From assembly GCF_041929205.1 (NCBI RefSeq), contig NZ_JBHFNT010000075.1: 64,000 bases of DNA; one strand, 5' to 3'. The DNA is from Floridanema evergladense. GTDB taxonomy: Bacteria > Cyanobacteriota > Cyanobacteriia > Cyanobacteriales > Aerosakkonemataceae. Below are positions 41,736 through 51,156 of the stretch, in pieces. Positions within the stretch are counted from its first letter, which is position 1. Every line of letters begins with the position of its first letter. The notes beneath the pieces were generated by a model. That model searched no databases. It was not told where the DNA came from and saw nothing but the letters and a program-made list of their open reading frames with translations. A program made the position numbers and the translations under genes.

Positions 41736-42326
41736 TTAATTTGCCTCCTGATAGCGATTAATTTTTGTCCCGACTTGGGGTAAACATTGCGAGTAAAAAC
41801 TGCATCCTTGACAACGCTTAGAATAAATTGGTAAAGGCATTTTTCCCGTTTCTAAAAGCGTAGTGACTGACTGGATAGTGGCGATCGCTTCTTCCCGCAA
41901 TTGGGAAGTAATTTTTACCTCTTGTCTTTGGTGAGATTGAGCATAATAAACATAGCCCTTACTCACAGTTTTCCCCGTCATATCTTCTAAACACAAAGCT
42001 TGTGCAGCGACTTGTAATTCATCATTATCAAATTCGCCTTTGTGTCCTCTTTTATATTCAACTGGATACCAACAACCTTGACTTTCTTCCACTAAGTCAG
42101 ACTTGCCAATTAACCCATGCTTTTCTGACTTTAACCAAATCGCCCGAACTTGCCAAATTTCCTCTCTTTGTCCGTCCCCCAAAGTGTGAACTCGTTCGTG
42201 TAAACTAGTCCCTTCAATGGTGTATTGATTATCAATAAACTCCCCCGCACAAAACATTCGCCAGCAACGATGGGGACAATAACTGTATTGATTTAGGGAT
42301 GCGATCGGAATATAATCATTTTGCAT
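41736..42326 (-). CDS. cas4: CRISPR-associated exonuclease Cas4
   Basis: A 196-residue Cas4/RecB-like nuclease. The iron-sulfur Cys set is C17 (or C21 in YCPHRC) plus C172, C175 and C181 (CQGCSFYSQC). The RecB motifs are GLIGKSDLV (Asp), PVEYKRG (Glu-x-Lys) and DELQVAAQA (Gln). It trims prespacers and checks PAM. It overlaps cas6 by 11 bases and precedes cas1 by seven. Confidence 0.93.
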   Translation of the reverse strand: MQNDYIPIASLNQYSYCPHRCWRMFCAGEFIDNQYTIEGTSLHERVHTLGDGQREEIWQVRAIWLKSEKHGLIGKSDLVEESQGCWYPVEYKRGHKGEFDNDELQVAAQALCLEDMTGKTVSKGYVYYAQSHQRQEVKITSQLREEAIATIQSVTTLLETGKMPLPIYSKRCQGCSFYSQCLPQVGTKINRYQEAN

Positions 42327-43143
42327 GATTAATCCTCCTCACCATACCCATTCCCATCGGTGTTTTCCGTCCAACTCCGCTATAAATAGCAAAGTCAGCC
42401 AAAGCATTAATTTGTTTAATTTTCACAGGTTCAACTTCTCCTAAAATCCGAAAATTCATCACTCCCACACACCCGATAAATTTGCTTCGCGCATCGCTAA
42501 CAACCTCAGTGTGAATATCAAAAAAACTGGGAAAAATCGGCTCAATTAAATCTTCCGAAAACTCAATTCCGCTATACTGATTCCACTTTCGCAGTAAACT
42601 ATTAAACACTAAATCCCTAGTAGGTAAAGCCGTATCAAACTGCATTTGACGAAACGCAGTCGGCGTACAAAAAGCCAAGTTAATTTGCCGTTCCTCCTCC
42701 GAAGCTTGGGCATAAATTTCCGCATAAGTAGCATAATTTGCCCAAGGAAAATCAGTATGAGGAGTACCCAAAATGCTGGTAATTTGTAAATTAGCAGGGC
42801 CTAAATGCCAAGGTTGTTCAGGATTAAGATTTAACCAAAGTTGGGTGAGATTGCCAAATAAAGAATCATTCAACAAAGCAATGCGCCACCAACAAGGAGT
42901 TCCCGATCGAATTGCCGATTTATGTTCATGTTGTAAGGTAAAATCATGAGAGTTAGGGCGACCAATTTGTAGGGGACTAAGGGTAAAAGCTTTGTCACTT
43001 TTTTGGTCGTGGAGATGGGTGCCTAGAGTGCGATCGACCGAACTTACCAAGTTCAAAAATAAAGCATGAAGATGTTTTCCTTTGAGGTATCCCGGTGGAA
43101 TCGGAGACTGAGGAATTAGGGTAAGAATGAGGCTATGAGGCAT
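42316..43143 (-). CDS. cas6: CRISPR RNA endonuclease Cas6
   Basis: A 275-residue Cas6 of the RAMP class with two ferredoxin-like folds. The C-terminal glycine-rich loop is GVGRKTPMGMGMVRR. Histidines in the N-terminal half (KGKHLHALFL) include the likely catalytic one. It cuts pre-crRNA at the base of the repeat hairpin, leaving an eight-base 5' handle. It overlaps cas4 and lies 54 bases after cas3'. Confidence 0.92.
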   Translation of the reverse strand: MPHSLILTLIPQSPIPPGYLKGKHLHALFLNLVSSVDRTLGTHLHDQKSDKAFTLSPLQIGRPNSHDFTLQHEHKSAIRSGTPCWWRIALLNDSLFGNLTQLWLNLNPEQPWHLGPANLQITSILGTPHTDFPWANYATYAEIYAQASEEERQINLAFCTPTAFRQMQFDTALPTRDLVFNSLLRKWNQYSGIEFSEDLIEPIFPSFFDIHTEVVSDARSKFIGCVGVMNFRILGEVEPVKIKQINALADFAIYSGVGRKTPMGMGMVRRINHAK

Positions 43144-43197
43144 AGAATTTTAGTTAGTTAGAGAGTGATTTACAGATTTTATAAGTAGTTCTGTTTG

Positions 43198-45477
43198 TTA
43201 AATTACATAAAAATTTTCATCGTCAGGAAGCTTAAGTTTTATCTCATACATAGCTATAGCAAGGATTCCTGATAAACCAGGAAAAAATGTATATTTTTTT
43301 TCAAAGTCGTTACATGAAACTGAAATAGGATAAGATGCAATTCCTTGCTTTCTAAGCCTAATAATTACCCATTGATTTGCTTCTGTAGAAATAATGACTC
43401 CAGGTAGCAAGTTCTTCTCTAACTCTTTTAGTAGAGGAGTAGGAGCGATCGCACTTCCTAAAGTTCGCTCAATTCGGCAATTTTCAAAAGCTGTTAGTTT
43501 GTTGATTTCTTTATTTTTAAATTCCTCAGCACTATCAAGATAACGCAACCGAAAACTTAACTCATAGATTGCTTCTGCACGGCTCATTACTTCGATAAAT
43601 TCCCCATTTTCAGCAAACTCATAATAACGTAATAGGTGAATTGGGTCTAAAACTGTCTGATCTGATTCATCAAGTAATAAACCTTTGGGATCGAGAATTG
43701 GCAAGCTTTCAAAAAGACCTTCTCTAAATTGGAATAAAGGTGCGTAACTAGCCTTCCAAACTTCAGCAAAGTCTTTCAATTCTTTGGCGGCTTCATCATC
43801 TTCTTTAAAAACGTTCTCAAACTCTTCTATTTTTGTCACTCCTGCATCTATATCTGCCCATTCAGCAGGATATTTAACTTCTAGAAACTTTTTGACAAAG
43901 GCTTGTCCGCATTTGATATACATCCATTTGGTTTTTATTTCTTTTAAAGAAGCATTAGCAATATTTTCTGCTCCTTTTAAAACCTTCATGCGGTAACGAT
44001 AGTGATTCCAGTCTTTTTTACCACCTAAAGTTAACTTGAGGGTTTCAAATAGCTCAGAAATAAATTTGATTTGAGATAAGTTATCAAGGCTTTCTTCTAA
44101 TTCTAAGAGAGGACGAGCAATTTCTAAGAATGCTTCTGAACGCCAGTAAATCTCCAAGAATGGACGTTCAAGACAAGGAAGATTATCAAGCATTTGTTTA
44201 AGTTCTGTCCTTCCTCCTGAACAGTCAAGGGAAGTTATCCCTTGTTCCCAAGCAACAGCAGGTAAATAAGATATTGCTTCCGAAGGAATATCCGTTTCAG
44301 TTTTACCTAAAATGCGCCCAACTCTACCTATTCTCTGCCAAAATGAGAAGCGATCGCGTGTGGAAAAAATCAACCAATCTAAATTTTGTCTAGTTGGTGC
44401 AGGATGTCGTTCAAAGTTAAATCCTACATCGACTGTGCTTGTAGCCAGAATTATTTGTTTTTGTGCTGCTATTTTTCGATCTGCTTGTGGCGTAGAACCT
44501 GTAATTCGCCCAAACTTATTTTCTAAACCTTTAATTTTTAATAAATCTGCCAAACGATTGATGTGATCTTTAGAATCAAGAATAACAGCACCATTTTGAT
44601 CTGCTTGTTCTCTCAATCGTTTGGCAACTTCATTTGCTATTTCAGTTAACCACTCGTCTCTATCAAGTTGTGGTCTAATTTCCAAATTGACAGCAGTTTG
44701 AGACGGTAACAAGTTAGAGTTATCACTTTCACCATCTATTTTGGCTATTCTGACACCTTTCTCTTCTAAAGTTTTTAGTGCAGCCTCACAAGCTGGTTCG
44801 GGAGTTGCTGTTAATAAAACTACTCGCCTCCCATCTTTAAAAAAGCCAAAAACATGAGAAAGGGCTAAATAAAACAGTAATCCTACTAGTTGTTTAGCAT
44901 CATACAGATGAAACTCATCAAAAATTACAGTAGCAAACTTGGTGTAAAATGCAGCAGCAATATTACCCCGATCTAAATTGTTGTAAGCAAAGAAAGTTGC
45001 ATAGTAAAAGATATCAGGATTTGTAATTAGCAAGATTGGTTTATTAGCGCCAATTTCAGGGAAAATTGTAGCGGGATTCCGTAAGACGTTGTACAGTTTT
45101 TCTCCTGAACGTTTCCCAACTTTATCATTAGACCAAGTTTTAATTTGTTTTGCTGATGCAGCTTTAACAACATGAGGTAAACCAGCATTGCGGACAAACT
45201 TTTCTGCTGCTTCTGCTTGTTGAGTAATCAAAGCATTAGTTGGAGCAATATAAACTGCACTTTTGTTAGGTTGATGCAAGAGAATGCTTAAACCTGCGTT
45301 GGTTTTACCTGTCCCTGTTGGTGCTAAATCGAGAATTATGTTATGGTTGCGGGATTTCTCAAATACATCAACTTGATGCTGTAAAGCATTAGCCATAAAT
45401 GCTAATTCGGATGGTAAAACAGAGCAAGCAGCAATACTTTTTGGTTCTAATTGAATGGAGAGTTTGTCATTATTCAT
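43198..45477 (-). CDS. cas3: Type I-D CRISPR helicase Cas3'
   Basis: A 759-residue SF2 helicase without HD domain. Motifs: Walker A APTGTGKTN (G55-T59), DEFH box FDEFHLYD, LLTATPEP, STVDVGFNFER and the arginine finger QRIGRVGR. In type I-D the helicase is split from the HD nuclease, which is on Cas10d. The gene overlaps csc1 by eight bases. Its position between csc1 and cas6, rather than at the start of the operon, differs from the Synechocystis type I-D layout. Confidence 0.93.
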   Translation of the reverse strand: MNNDKLSIQLEPKSIAACSVLPSELAFMANALQHQVDVFEKSRNHNIILDLAPTGTGKTNAGLSILLHQPNKSAVYIAPTNALITQQAEAAEKFVRNAGLPHVVKAASAKQIKTWSNDKVGKRSGEKLYNVLRNPATIFPEIGANKPILLITNPDIFYYATFFAYNNLDRGNIAAAFYTKFATVIFDEFHLYDAKQLVGLLFYLALSHVFGFFKDGRRVVLLTATPEPACEAALKTLEEKGVRIAKIDGESDNSNLLPSQTAVNLEIRPQLDRDEWLTEIANEVAKRLREQADQNGAVILDSKDHINRLADLLKIKGLENKFGRITGSTPQADRKIAAQKQIILATSTVDVGFNFERHPAPTRQNLDWLIFSTRDRFSFWQRIGRVGRILGKTETDIPSEAISYLPAVAWEQGITSLDCSGGRTELKQMLDNLPCLERPFLEIYWRSEAFLEIARPLLELEESLDNLSQIKFISELFETLKLTLGGKKDWNHYRYRMKVLKGAENIANASLKEIKTKWMYIKCGQAFVKKFLEVKYPAEWADIDAGVTKIEEFENVFKEDDEAAKELKDFAEVWKASYAPLFQFREGLFESLPILDPKGLLLDESDQTVLDPIHLLRYYEFAENGEFIEVMSRAEAIYELSFRLRYLDSAEEFKNKEINKLTAFENCRIERTLGSAIAPTPLLKELEKNLLPGVIISTEANQWVIIRLRKQGIASYPISVSCNDFEKKYTFFPGLSGILAIAMYEIKLKLPDDENFYVI

Positions 45478-46261
45478 TACTTCTTTTACCGCAAAATTGT
45501 AAATTGGCGGGAACTACAAAATCTCCAACCTGCCAAGCTGCACCTCGAAAGCGCAGATTTTTTAATAAAGATACAGGTGGAATAGAAATTAAATCAAAGG
45601 CGAGTAAATCGATATCTGTTGGTAAGTCAGCAATACTGAAAAAAGCTTTGCTTTCATATTCACATACGGGTAAAGAAACTAAACTTAAGCTATTAAGAAT
45701 AGTCACCCGTACTTTGCTCATAAACTTACCTAGACGGATGTATTCTGGTAATTCATATTCCCCAAATACTAAAGTTTGGAAATAATTTCCTCGTTCAATC
45801 ATCCGTAAACGTCCAGTTTGGGGAAAGTTGCTAGGTCTGTAAGTATTTGGTTTTTTACCTGTGCGCTTTAGCGGTAAATCTTCTCGCGCCGTTGCAACTC
45901 TGTTATTCGTCATTGCAAACCAGTAAGAATCAGACAAAGCATTAAATCTTTCAAACCGAAATGACACTTTGTTATCTACAGACCAAGCTGGTAAAACATA
46001 ACAATCCAAAGGAGTTAAATCTTGAATGTATGTAGGTTTTCCTGTTGCTTCACCTGTGAGACGATAAGGCGATCGCGCCCACCCAAAAGCATACGCCAGC
46101 GCATAATTTCCAATCGCCCCTTCTGTGTAATAAGTGTCGGATAACTCCCTAGAAGCAAAGAAAATTGGTTCTGCACACCATAATTCAATTAATCGCGCTT
46201 TCTGAAAAGCTGGTTTATCAGTTTGATCGGGAAAACTCAGAGGTAATTCTAGCTGTTGCAT
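45470..46261 (-). CDS. csc1: Type I-D Cas5 protein Csc1
   Basis: A 263-residue Csc1 RAMP protein. Recognisable parts are LSDTYYTEGAIGNYALAYAF near the start, TPLDCYVLPAW, and the C-terminal FVVPANLQFCGKR. In the Cascade-like complex it caps the 5' crRNA handle. It starts three bases after csc2 stops, and its end overlaps the cas3' start. Confidence 0.9.
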   Translation of the reverse strand: MQQLELPLSFPDQTDKPAFQKARLIELWCAEPIFFASRELSDTYYTEGAIGNYALAYAFGWARSPYRLTGEATGKPTYIQDLTPLDCYVLPAWSVDNKVSFRFERFNALSDSYWFAMTNNRVATAREDLPLKRTGKKPNTYRPSNFPQTGRLRMIERGNYFQTLVFGEYELPEYIRLGKFMSKVRVTILNSLSLVSLPVCEYESKAFFSIADLPTDIDLLAFDLISIPPVSLLKNLRFRGAAWQVGDFVVPANLQFCGKRSNE

Positions 46262-46264
46262 AAA

Positions 46265-47299
46265 TTAACTCTCCGATTCAGTTGCAACAGTTTCTTTTTT
46301 CTTACTACCTCTCTTTGGCTTTTCTTCAGTAGGAACACGGCGGAGAGGTTCATAAGATTTATCCAACCGCTTGAGAAAGTTTTCTTGTTCAGTTAATGAC
46401 AAATGGCGATCGACATCTGCAATCAAATTTGATAATTCATCCTCAGAAAGCTGCATAGATATTCCTCGTTTATTTGTCCAAGTTGAAATAAATTGCTTGG
46501 TTGCCTTAATTAGTTCGCTAGTTTCTAAAGGATGTTCTAAAGCTTTTCCTGAAGCTTTCAATAGATCGTGTACTGCTTGCACAAGTTCTAAAGAACTGGG
46601 TAGTTCAGCAATCCCACCAAAAATACCTAAAATCTCATTTTCCATGCGTCCAACTCGACTAGAAACTGCACCATAACGAGTTGTGAGCAAAATGTTACCA
46701 ATTACATAACGCAATTCATCAGCAGTTACATCTTTGAGAGTGACAATATCGAGGAAATGAACGCCAGGTTTAATGTATTCGCTGGTATTAAGTGCGGTTG
46801 ATGCTTTGCCATTTTCATCGCGCATTGTACCATTTTCAAAGATAGCGTTAATCGTGCGATCGCCGATTGCATCATTAGCAGCTAAAACGCTAAAAGCATC
46901 TTCTGTCCAAACACGACTTTTTTGTGCGCCTTCACCACCCGCAGCAAAACCATAAAGGAAACAATCTATACACATTTCGCAAGGTGCATTAGTGTTTAAA
47001 GCACAGAGAGAATCACCTTTAGGACTTGTGTAGAGAAGATTATGCGATCGCAAAAATTCCCGACCCCGCCGACGTTCCGGTGCAACCTGTTTGCGTTTCG
47101 TCATTACTAGGCGAGAAATTATATTTTTATCCTCTACTCCCGCTTGCACAAATTCACTACACATCGGTTCACCAGAACCTTCTGTACGAAAGATTGTTTC
47201 CGAATGAGTTGTGCGTAAAACCACTAAACCAATAGTGCGTCCTTTGGGGAAATTTTCGTAACTTGGAGCTAGGAATGGTGTTAATTTTTCAATAGACAT
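46265..47299 (-). CDS. csc2: Type I-D Cas7 protein Csc2
   Basis: A 344-residue Csc2 RAMP protein forming the backbone of the I-D complex. The conserved Cys cluster CEMCIDCFLYGFAAGGEGAQ is at about residues 124-143, and RYGAVSSRVGRMENEILG lies further on. The last 15 residues are Lys-rich. Spacing to cas10d is nine bases, to csc1 three. Confidence 0.92.
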   Translation of the reverse strand: MSIEKLTPFLAPSYENFPKGRTIGLVVLRTTHSETIFRTEGSGEPMCSEFVQAGVEDKNIISRLVMTKRKQVAPERRRGREFLRSHNLLYTSPKGDSLCALNTNAPCEMCIDCFLYGFAAGGEGAQKSRVWTEDAFSVLAANDAIGDRTINAIFENGTMRDENGKASTALNTSEYIKPGVHFLDIVTLKDVTADELRYVIGNILLTTRYGAVSSRVGRMENEILGIFGGIAELPSSLELVQAVHDLLKASGKALEHPLETSELIKATKQFISTWTNKRGISMQLSEDELSNLIADVDRHLSLTEQENFLKRLDKSYEPLRRVPTEEKPKRGSKKKETVATESES

Positions 47300-47308
47300 A
47301 AAATTCTC

Positions 47309-49999
47309 CTAAATTGCAGATGTGGTTGTTTCAACAGATTGATATTCAGCTTTATTTTTTACTTGCTGACGTGCTTCTTGAAGAAAAAATAAGTAAGCAG
47401 CTTCTAGAGTTTTTTTGTCATCTAAAAACCTCTCAGGACGGTCTTGATAAACCTCAGCAAATAGCTGTCTCAAAACCTCATAATATTTCTTGATTTGTTC
47501 GTATTTAGTTGCTCCCACACCATGTTCGCGGATGCGATCGAGACGAGTATGATAATCCTGAATCAGAGCAGCAAACACAACATCCCAAGGTAAATGAGGT
47601 TTACGATTGCGAACAGCTGCGATCAAAGCTGTAAAAGGTTCTGCTTGAGCAGTGCGCTTAAAAGAACTACCCCAAAGTTTTGCCTCTGCTGCAATTTGAG
47701 CAGCTTCTTTGAGGTACTTAGTTAATTTTTCATCATCAGGCATAAGACTCTCCAATAAATCGTTTAATGGTTCACAAATCCGACTCCAGCTATACTCTAA
47801 ATTTGGTTCATCTTGTTCGCGTAAAATCCAACGGAGTAAAACGTAATAAAAAACAAGTGGACGTTTAGCAGCACGGGCTAAATCGTAAAGACAATCATCT
47901 TTATTTTGTAGACTAGCAACAGATACCGCCAATTTAGCTATACAGCGCAATCTTTTAAGAATTTCTTCTGCTTCTTGACGGTTATATTTGCCATTTCCTA
48001 AAAGTGGTTGCAATGTAGATGGTATTCCTTCAACTTTTCCAAAACTACCACTCCAAGCTTCTACTTCTAAATTGCCACTAATAGTAAAAGGAAAACCAAA
48101 TTCCAATGATAAAGAAACTTCTAAAGCAAGATGCAATGATTTTAATAAAGCTACAGAAGCATTAGCATCTCCCCATACTACGGGAATAATCACAGTTGAG
48201 TGAATAAAATCAGAACGTTTAGGTAAAGCAAAGCCCACAACTTTATTAGGTTTAAATTCTAAAATGTTATCTCGATAAAGCTTCAATTCATCAACTGTAA
48301 CTGCTCCTTCAGCATTAATATCAGCAATATCTCGAAGAAATTTTTTCCAGATTCTTAGTAATTCTGGACAAGCACCTTCAGGTAAAGCAAAATCTAAATA
48401 AAGTGGATCTTGCTTACTAACAGCAGGAAAGTTTGCCCCAACAGCCATCAATTGATAAGCCAAAGATACTATTGAATCAGCACGTCTTTTAGGTTCCGCA
48501 CTCATTCCTCCAGGTAAACGATTAGAAAAAGATTGTACTTTTGTTCCTGGTGGCATATTATTAGAAATTAATTCTTCCACATGAGTAGATGTTGTTCCTA
48601 AAGAGCAACGTTGTTTAGGATTAGCATTAATATAAGTATCAAGATCGTTAATTCCTTGCCAAGTTCCTGTATTAGGTAGTTTGAGCAAACGAGCAACTTC
48701 TCTCATCATTTCTTCAGAAACTTCTATTTCTTCTGAATCTTCAGATTGTTCTCCTTGTCGCATCTGAAAAGATTCTCGCAAAGCAGCTTTAACACCTTCC
48801 ATTCCGTTTGAAGCTGCTTTAGCTGCAAATAAACATCTTCCATACTGAGCATTAAATGGCTCTAGGGCGTTTCCTTGTTCCTGAGACAAACCAATATGAT
48901 TAGCAATACGATTCCAAGCTTCTTGAGGTTTTAATCCAGCTTTACCATAGCTTAAATAAGCAGTTTTTAAACCTTCTGATATGGCAAACTCTTCTGCTTT
49001 ACTTACTGGCAACAAACCTAAAATTGTTGCTGCATTTACAGCATCTTCACCTGCCGTATTACCCCATTTATTGACATCTTGATTAACTTTATCAAACTTA
49101 AAACCAGCCTGTTTTTTAGCTAAAAGTGCTTGAACACAAACTAATGTTTCTTCTAAATTTTGTTGAATTGCTTGTGGATCAATTTTAATCCCATCTTTAG
49201 TAGGACGTACAAGCTGTTCAATATTGCCGCCAAAAACTGCATTAATTTTTTTCTGCCATGTAGCCGCAATCTCTTGAGTTAAATCCTTGTTTGGTAATAC
49301 TTCTACCTCAAATAATTCCCCATCTGAAAAAATAGCTAAAGGATGAAAGCCGTATTTAGTTAAAATCTCCTCAGCCGCACTCAGTAACAATGCTGTGATA
49401 TAACCTCTGTCTTCAGATACTCTTAGTCTGTAAAGGTTACAAGGGCGATCGAAAGCAACAGTTAATTCCTTTTGAACTTTAGCAAATCTTTCTGACTCTG
49501 GAATACCTAAATCAAATAAATCCGCAGCAGTTACCATTGCGGCATATCTTTCAATTGCAGGGTCTTCTGGTAAAAATCTTGCACCATCGCTGACATTATG
49601 ACCAGAGTGCCTTTCTATCAGCTTTCTAACTAATTCAAAATCTTCATCTGTTGAAACAAATTGAGCAACACAAGCTAATTCTAACTGTTGTTGTAAAAAT
49701 TCCCGATCTCTAGCTAAAGTTTTAACATTCCGCTTTGATGAATCTAATTTATTTAGGTCATGAACAGCAGTTGCAGCTAATATAATAGGTCGCTGATTTT
49801 CAGGAACTCCTGCAATATGAGTAACTGTCAGAATAAATTGACAAGCGGAATCTAAATGTTCTGCCAGAGTTCTTCCTGTTCTCACACCAAATTGATAATG
49901 CTTTGCGTGTCTCTCATAAACAGTCGGGCGTATATCGTTAAAGTAACGTTCATCTAAAGTTTTCGGTTGACGATTCAAAAGCCTACGCTGATTTGACAT
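47309..49999 (-). CDS. cas10d: Type I-D large subunit Cas10d (Csc3) with HD nuclease
   Basis: An 896-residue Cas10d. The N-terminal HD nuclease is visible: H48 (LAEHLDSAC) and H80-D81 (AATAVHDLNKL), then ERHSGHN. The middle and C terminus are the divergent palm region of Cas10, without a GGDD motif. In type I-D this subunit both organises the complex and supplies the DNA-cutting HD site that Cas3' lacks. It is first of the effector genes, 88 bases after a small wHTH gene. Confidence 0.93.
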   Translation of the reverse strand: MSNQRRLLNRQPKTLDERYFNDIRPTVYERHAKHYQFGVRTGRTLAEHLDSACQFILTVTHIAGVPENQRPIILAATAVHDLNKLDSSKRNVKTLARDREFLQQQLELACVAQFVSTDEDFELVRKLIERHSGHNVSDGARFLPEDPAIERYAAMVTAADLFDLGIPESERFAKVQKELTVAFDRPCNLYRLRVSEDRGYITALLLSAAEEILTKYGFHPLAIFSDGELFEVEVLPNKDLTQEIAATWQKKINAVFGGNIEQLVRPTKDGIKIDPQAIQQNLEETLVCVQALLAKKQAGFKFDKVNQDVNKWGNTAGEDAVNAATILGLLPVSKAEEFAISEGLKTAYLSYGKAGLKPQEAWNRIANHIGLSQEQGNALEPFNAQYGRCLFAAKAASNGMEGVKAALRESFQMRQGEQSEDSEEIEVSEEMMREVARLLKLPNTGTWQGINDLDTYINANPKQRCSLGTTSTHVEELISNNMPPGTKVQSFSNRLPGGMSAEPKRRADSIVSLAYQLMAVGANFPAVSKQDPLYLDFALPEGACPELLRIWKKFLRDIADINAEGAVTVDELKLYRDNILEFKPNKVVGFALPKRSDFIHSTVIIPVVWGDANASVALLKSLHLALEVSLSLEFGFPFTISGNLEVEAWSGSFGKVEGIPSTLQPLLGNGKYNRQEAEEILKRLRCIAKLAVSVASLQNKDDCLYDLARAAKRPLVFYYVLLRWILREQDEPNLEYSWSRICEPLNDLLESLMPDDEKLTKYLKEAAQIAAEAKLWGSSFKRTAQAEPFTALIAAVRNRKPHLPWDVVFAALIQDYHTRLDRIREHGVGATKYEQIKKYYEVLRQLFAEVYQDRPERFLDDKKTLEAAYLFFLQEARQQVKNKAEYQSVETTTSAI

Positions 50000-50087
50000 A
50001 GCTTATGCCTCATTTCAAATTTGCTCATATTGATCAATGTGGAAAGGGTAAATAGCACCCCCCACATTTCGATAAATTGTTTTACAG

Positions 50088-50294
50088 TTAAGCGATCGCT
50101 CTCGACTCAACTACCAATCGATACTCATGTCGCTGACCTTCAATACGACGTTTCTCAAATTTGTAACCACGTTTACTGAGAACGTGCTTCGTTGCAGAGA
50201 ATCGGTGGCTAATTTTTTCCACCAGTTCTTCTGTGGAATGCCAAGCACCATCAGACATGAGTTGAAGCATCCGATCTGGAAGGTTATCGTTCAT
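50088..50294 (-). CDS. Small winged-helix protein upstream of cas10d
   Basis: A 68-residue protein: MLQLMSDGAWHSTEELVEKI then a recognition-like helix (HRFSATKHVLSKRGYKFEKR) and a beta-wing tail (EYRLVVE). This is a complete wHTH with nothing else. It is the first gene of the minus-strand cas run, 88 bases before cas10d, so it could be a local regulator of the locus. It is not a known core type I-D gene. Small wHTH proteins of this form are common in cyanobacteria. Confidence 0.6.
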   Translation of the reverse strand: MNDNLPDRMLQLMSDGAWHSTEELVEKISHRFSATKHVLSKRGYKFEKRRIEGQRHEYRLVVESRAIA

Positions 50295-50454
50295 GGCTCA
50301 TTTCTCCAATATATGTACAACTAGACAAGCCATGCGCTAACCTATATAGTTGCGAGTTACATAGGCGGACTAGGCTTTTGTCTAGTTCGCTTTTAAGTAT
50401 AGTCCAAATAAGGGTTAATACAGCGATAAAATACGTCAATTGAAGTGAATTTTT

Positions 50455-50483
50455 TTGAAAGATTAGACAAATGCCCATATAAT
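50455..50483 (+). promoter_or_regulatory. Sigma70-type promoter TTGAAA-17-TATAAT
   Basis: TTGAAA at 50455-50460, exactly 17 bases, then TATAAT at 50478-50483. No plus-strand gene follows, but a terminator is at 50590. The gap 50295-50597 otherwise holds no gene. Confidence 0.6.
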
Positions 50484-50489
50484 GTCAGG

Positions 50490-50616
50490 TACACAGCTAA
50501 TAAATGCCTCTTAGGAATTGAAATAATACGGCGATCAAATGAATAACATCGCTCGCTTCTACGCAAAAAAATACCTATCAGGGATCTTAAGCCAGAGCTA
50601 AACTCTGGCTTTTTTG
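50490..50616 (+). ncRNA. Possible small RNA
   Basis: From the expected start of the promoter at 50455-50483 to a Rho-independent terminator at 50590-50615 there are about 125 bases. The only frame inside with more than a few codons is 20 codons (ATG at 50539) without a ribosome site, so an RNA product is more likely than a peptide. The terminator stem covers the 3' end of the DUF433 gene on the other strand, so the transcript would be antisense to its last codons. No known cyanobacterial small-RNA motif is recognised. Confidence 0.4.
50590..50615 (+). terminator. Rho-independent terminator
   Basis: AGCCAGAG pairs with CTCTGGCT over a five-base loop and is followed by a run of T on the plus strand. 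On the minus strand the same bases encode the last residues and stop of the DUF433 protein (KKARV). Confidence 0.75.
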
Positions 50617-50849
50617 CTCGAAATGTCAACATAAGAATCCTTTGTCACTTCAGAAGCATAAGCAATACAAGCTAAAACATCGTCTCTTTCTATGTCTGGG
50701 TAAGCTTCCAAAATTTCCTCGATCGCCATTCCACCAGCTAAGTAATCCAGAATTAAAGACACCCAAATTCGATGTCCGCGAATGCAAGGTTTACCAAAAC
50801 ATATATTTGGGTCGATAGAAATTCTATGCAGCAAATTTTCCTTGGTCAT
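50598..50849 (-). CDS. DUF433 protein, orphan
   Basis: An 83-residue DUF433 protein from ATG 50849 (GGAG six bases upstream; an earlier in-frame ATG at 50876 adds nine residues). Core: RISIDPNICFGKPCIRGHRI, LILDYLAGGMAIEEILEAYP, DVLACIAYASEV. DUF433 genes are normally followed by a PIN-like DUF5615 gene; here none follows. It overlaps the truncated vapC by 26 bases. Possibly the leftover half of a toxin-antitoxin module. Confidence 0.8.
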   Translation of the reverse strand: MTKENLLHRISIDPNICFGKPCIRGHRIWVSLILDYLAGGMAIEEILEAYPDIERDDVLACIAYASEVTKDSYVDISSKKARV

Positions 50850-51156
50850 TTTTTCTCCGAATTTGGAATAATTCATCCAAAAGAATCCAGTTATTCTTAT
50901 TCTTATGCTTTATTGTTCGGTTTCCCAATCTTCGATCGCCAAACCCTAGAGACACAAACTGTGACCAAAATTCTTGCTGACTTCTCAAAGCTTGTGTGGG
51001 ATTGTTGCTCCGCATTGCACCAAAGAAAAGTTCAGCTTTAGTCACAGCAGACACAGCCACATCGGTAGGACGAAGTGTTCTCAGCCTGCGAGTAACTATT
51101 GAGTTGGGAAACTTAAGATGATGGATACAAATATTGGTATCCAGCAAGTAAATCAT
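50824..51156 (-). pseudogene. VapC-type PIN toxin, C-terminally truncated
   Basis: The first ~70 residues are a clear PIN domain: D6 (MIYLLDTNICIHHL) and E42 (VTKAELFFGAM). From about residue 72 (FGDRRLGNRTIKHKNK) similarity to VapC ends and the protein stops at 110, without the second acidic half (GPxDxxIAA-type) needed for the PIN active site. So it is probably inactive. The ATG overlaps the antitoxin stop by four bases. Confidence 0.65.

Noticed and set aside
47309..49999. Type III CRISPR because of a Cas10-like protein.
   Set aside because: The neighbours are csc1, csc2 and cas3', the large subunit carries the HD domain and lacks GGDD, and the crRNA handle is of the I-D kind.
50539..50601. 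A 20-codon frame in the possible small RNA.
   Set aside because: No ribosome site, and it ends inside the terminator stem; more likely chance.
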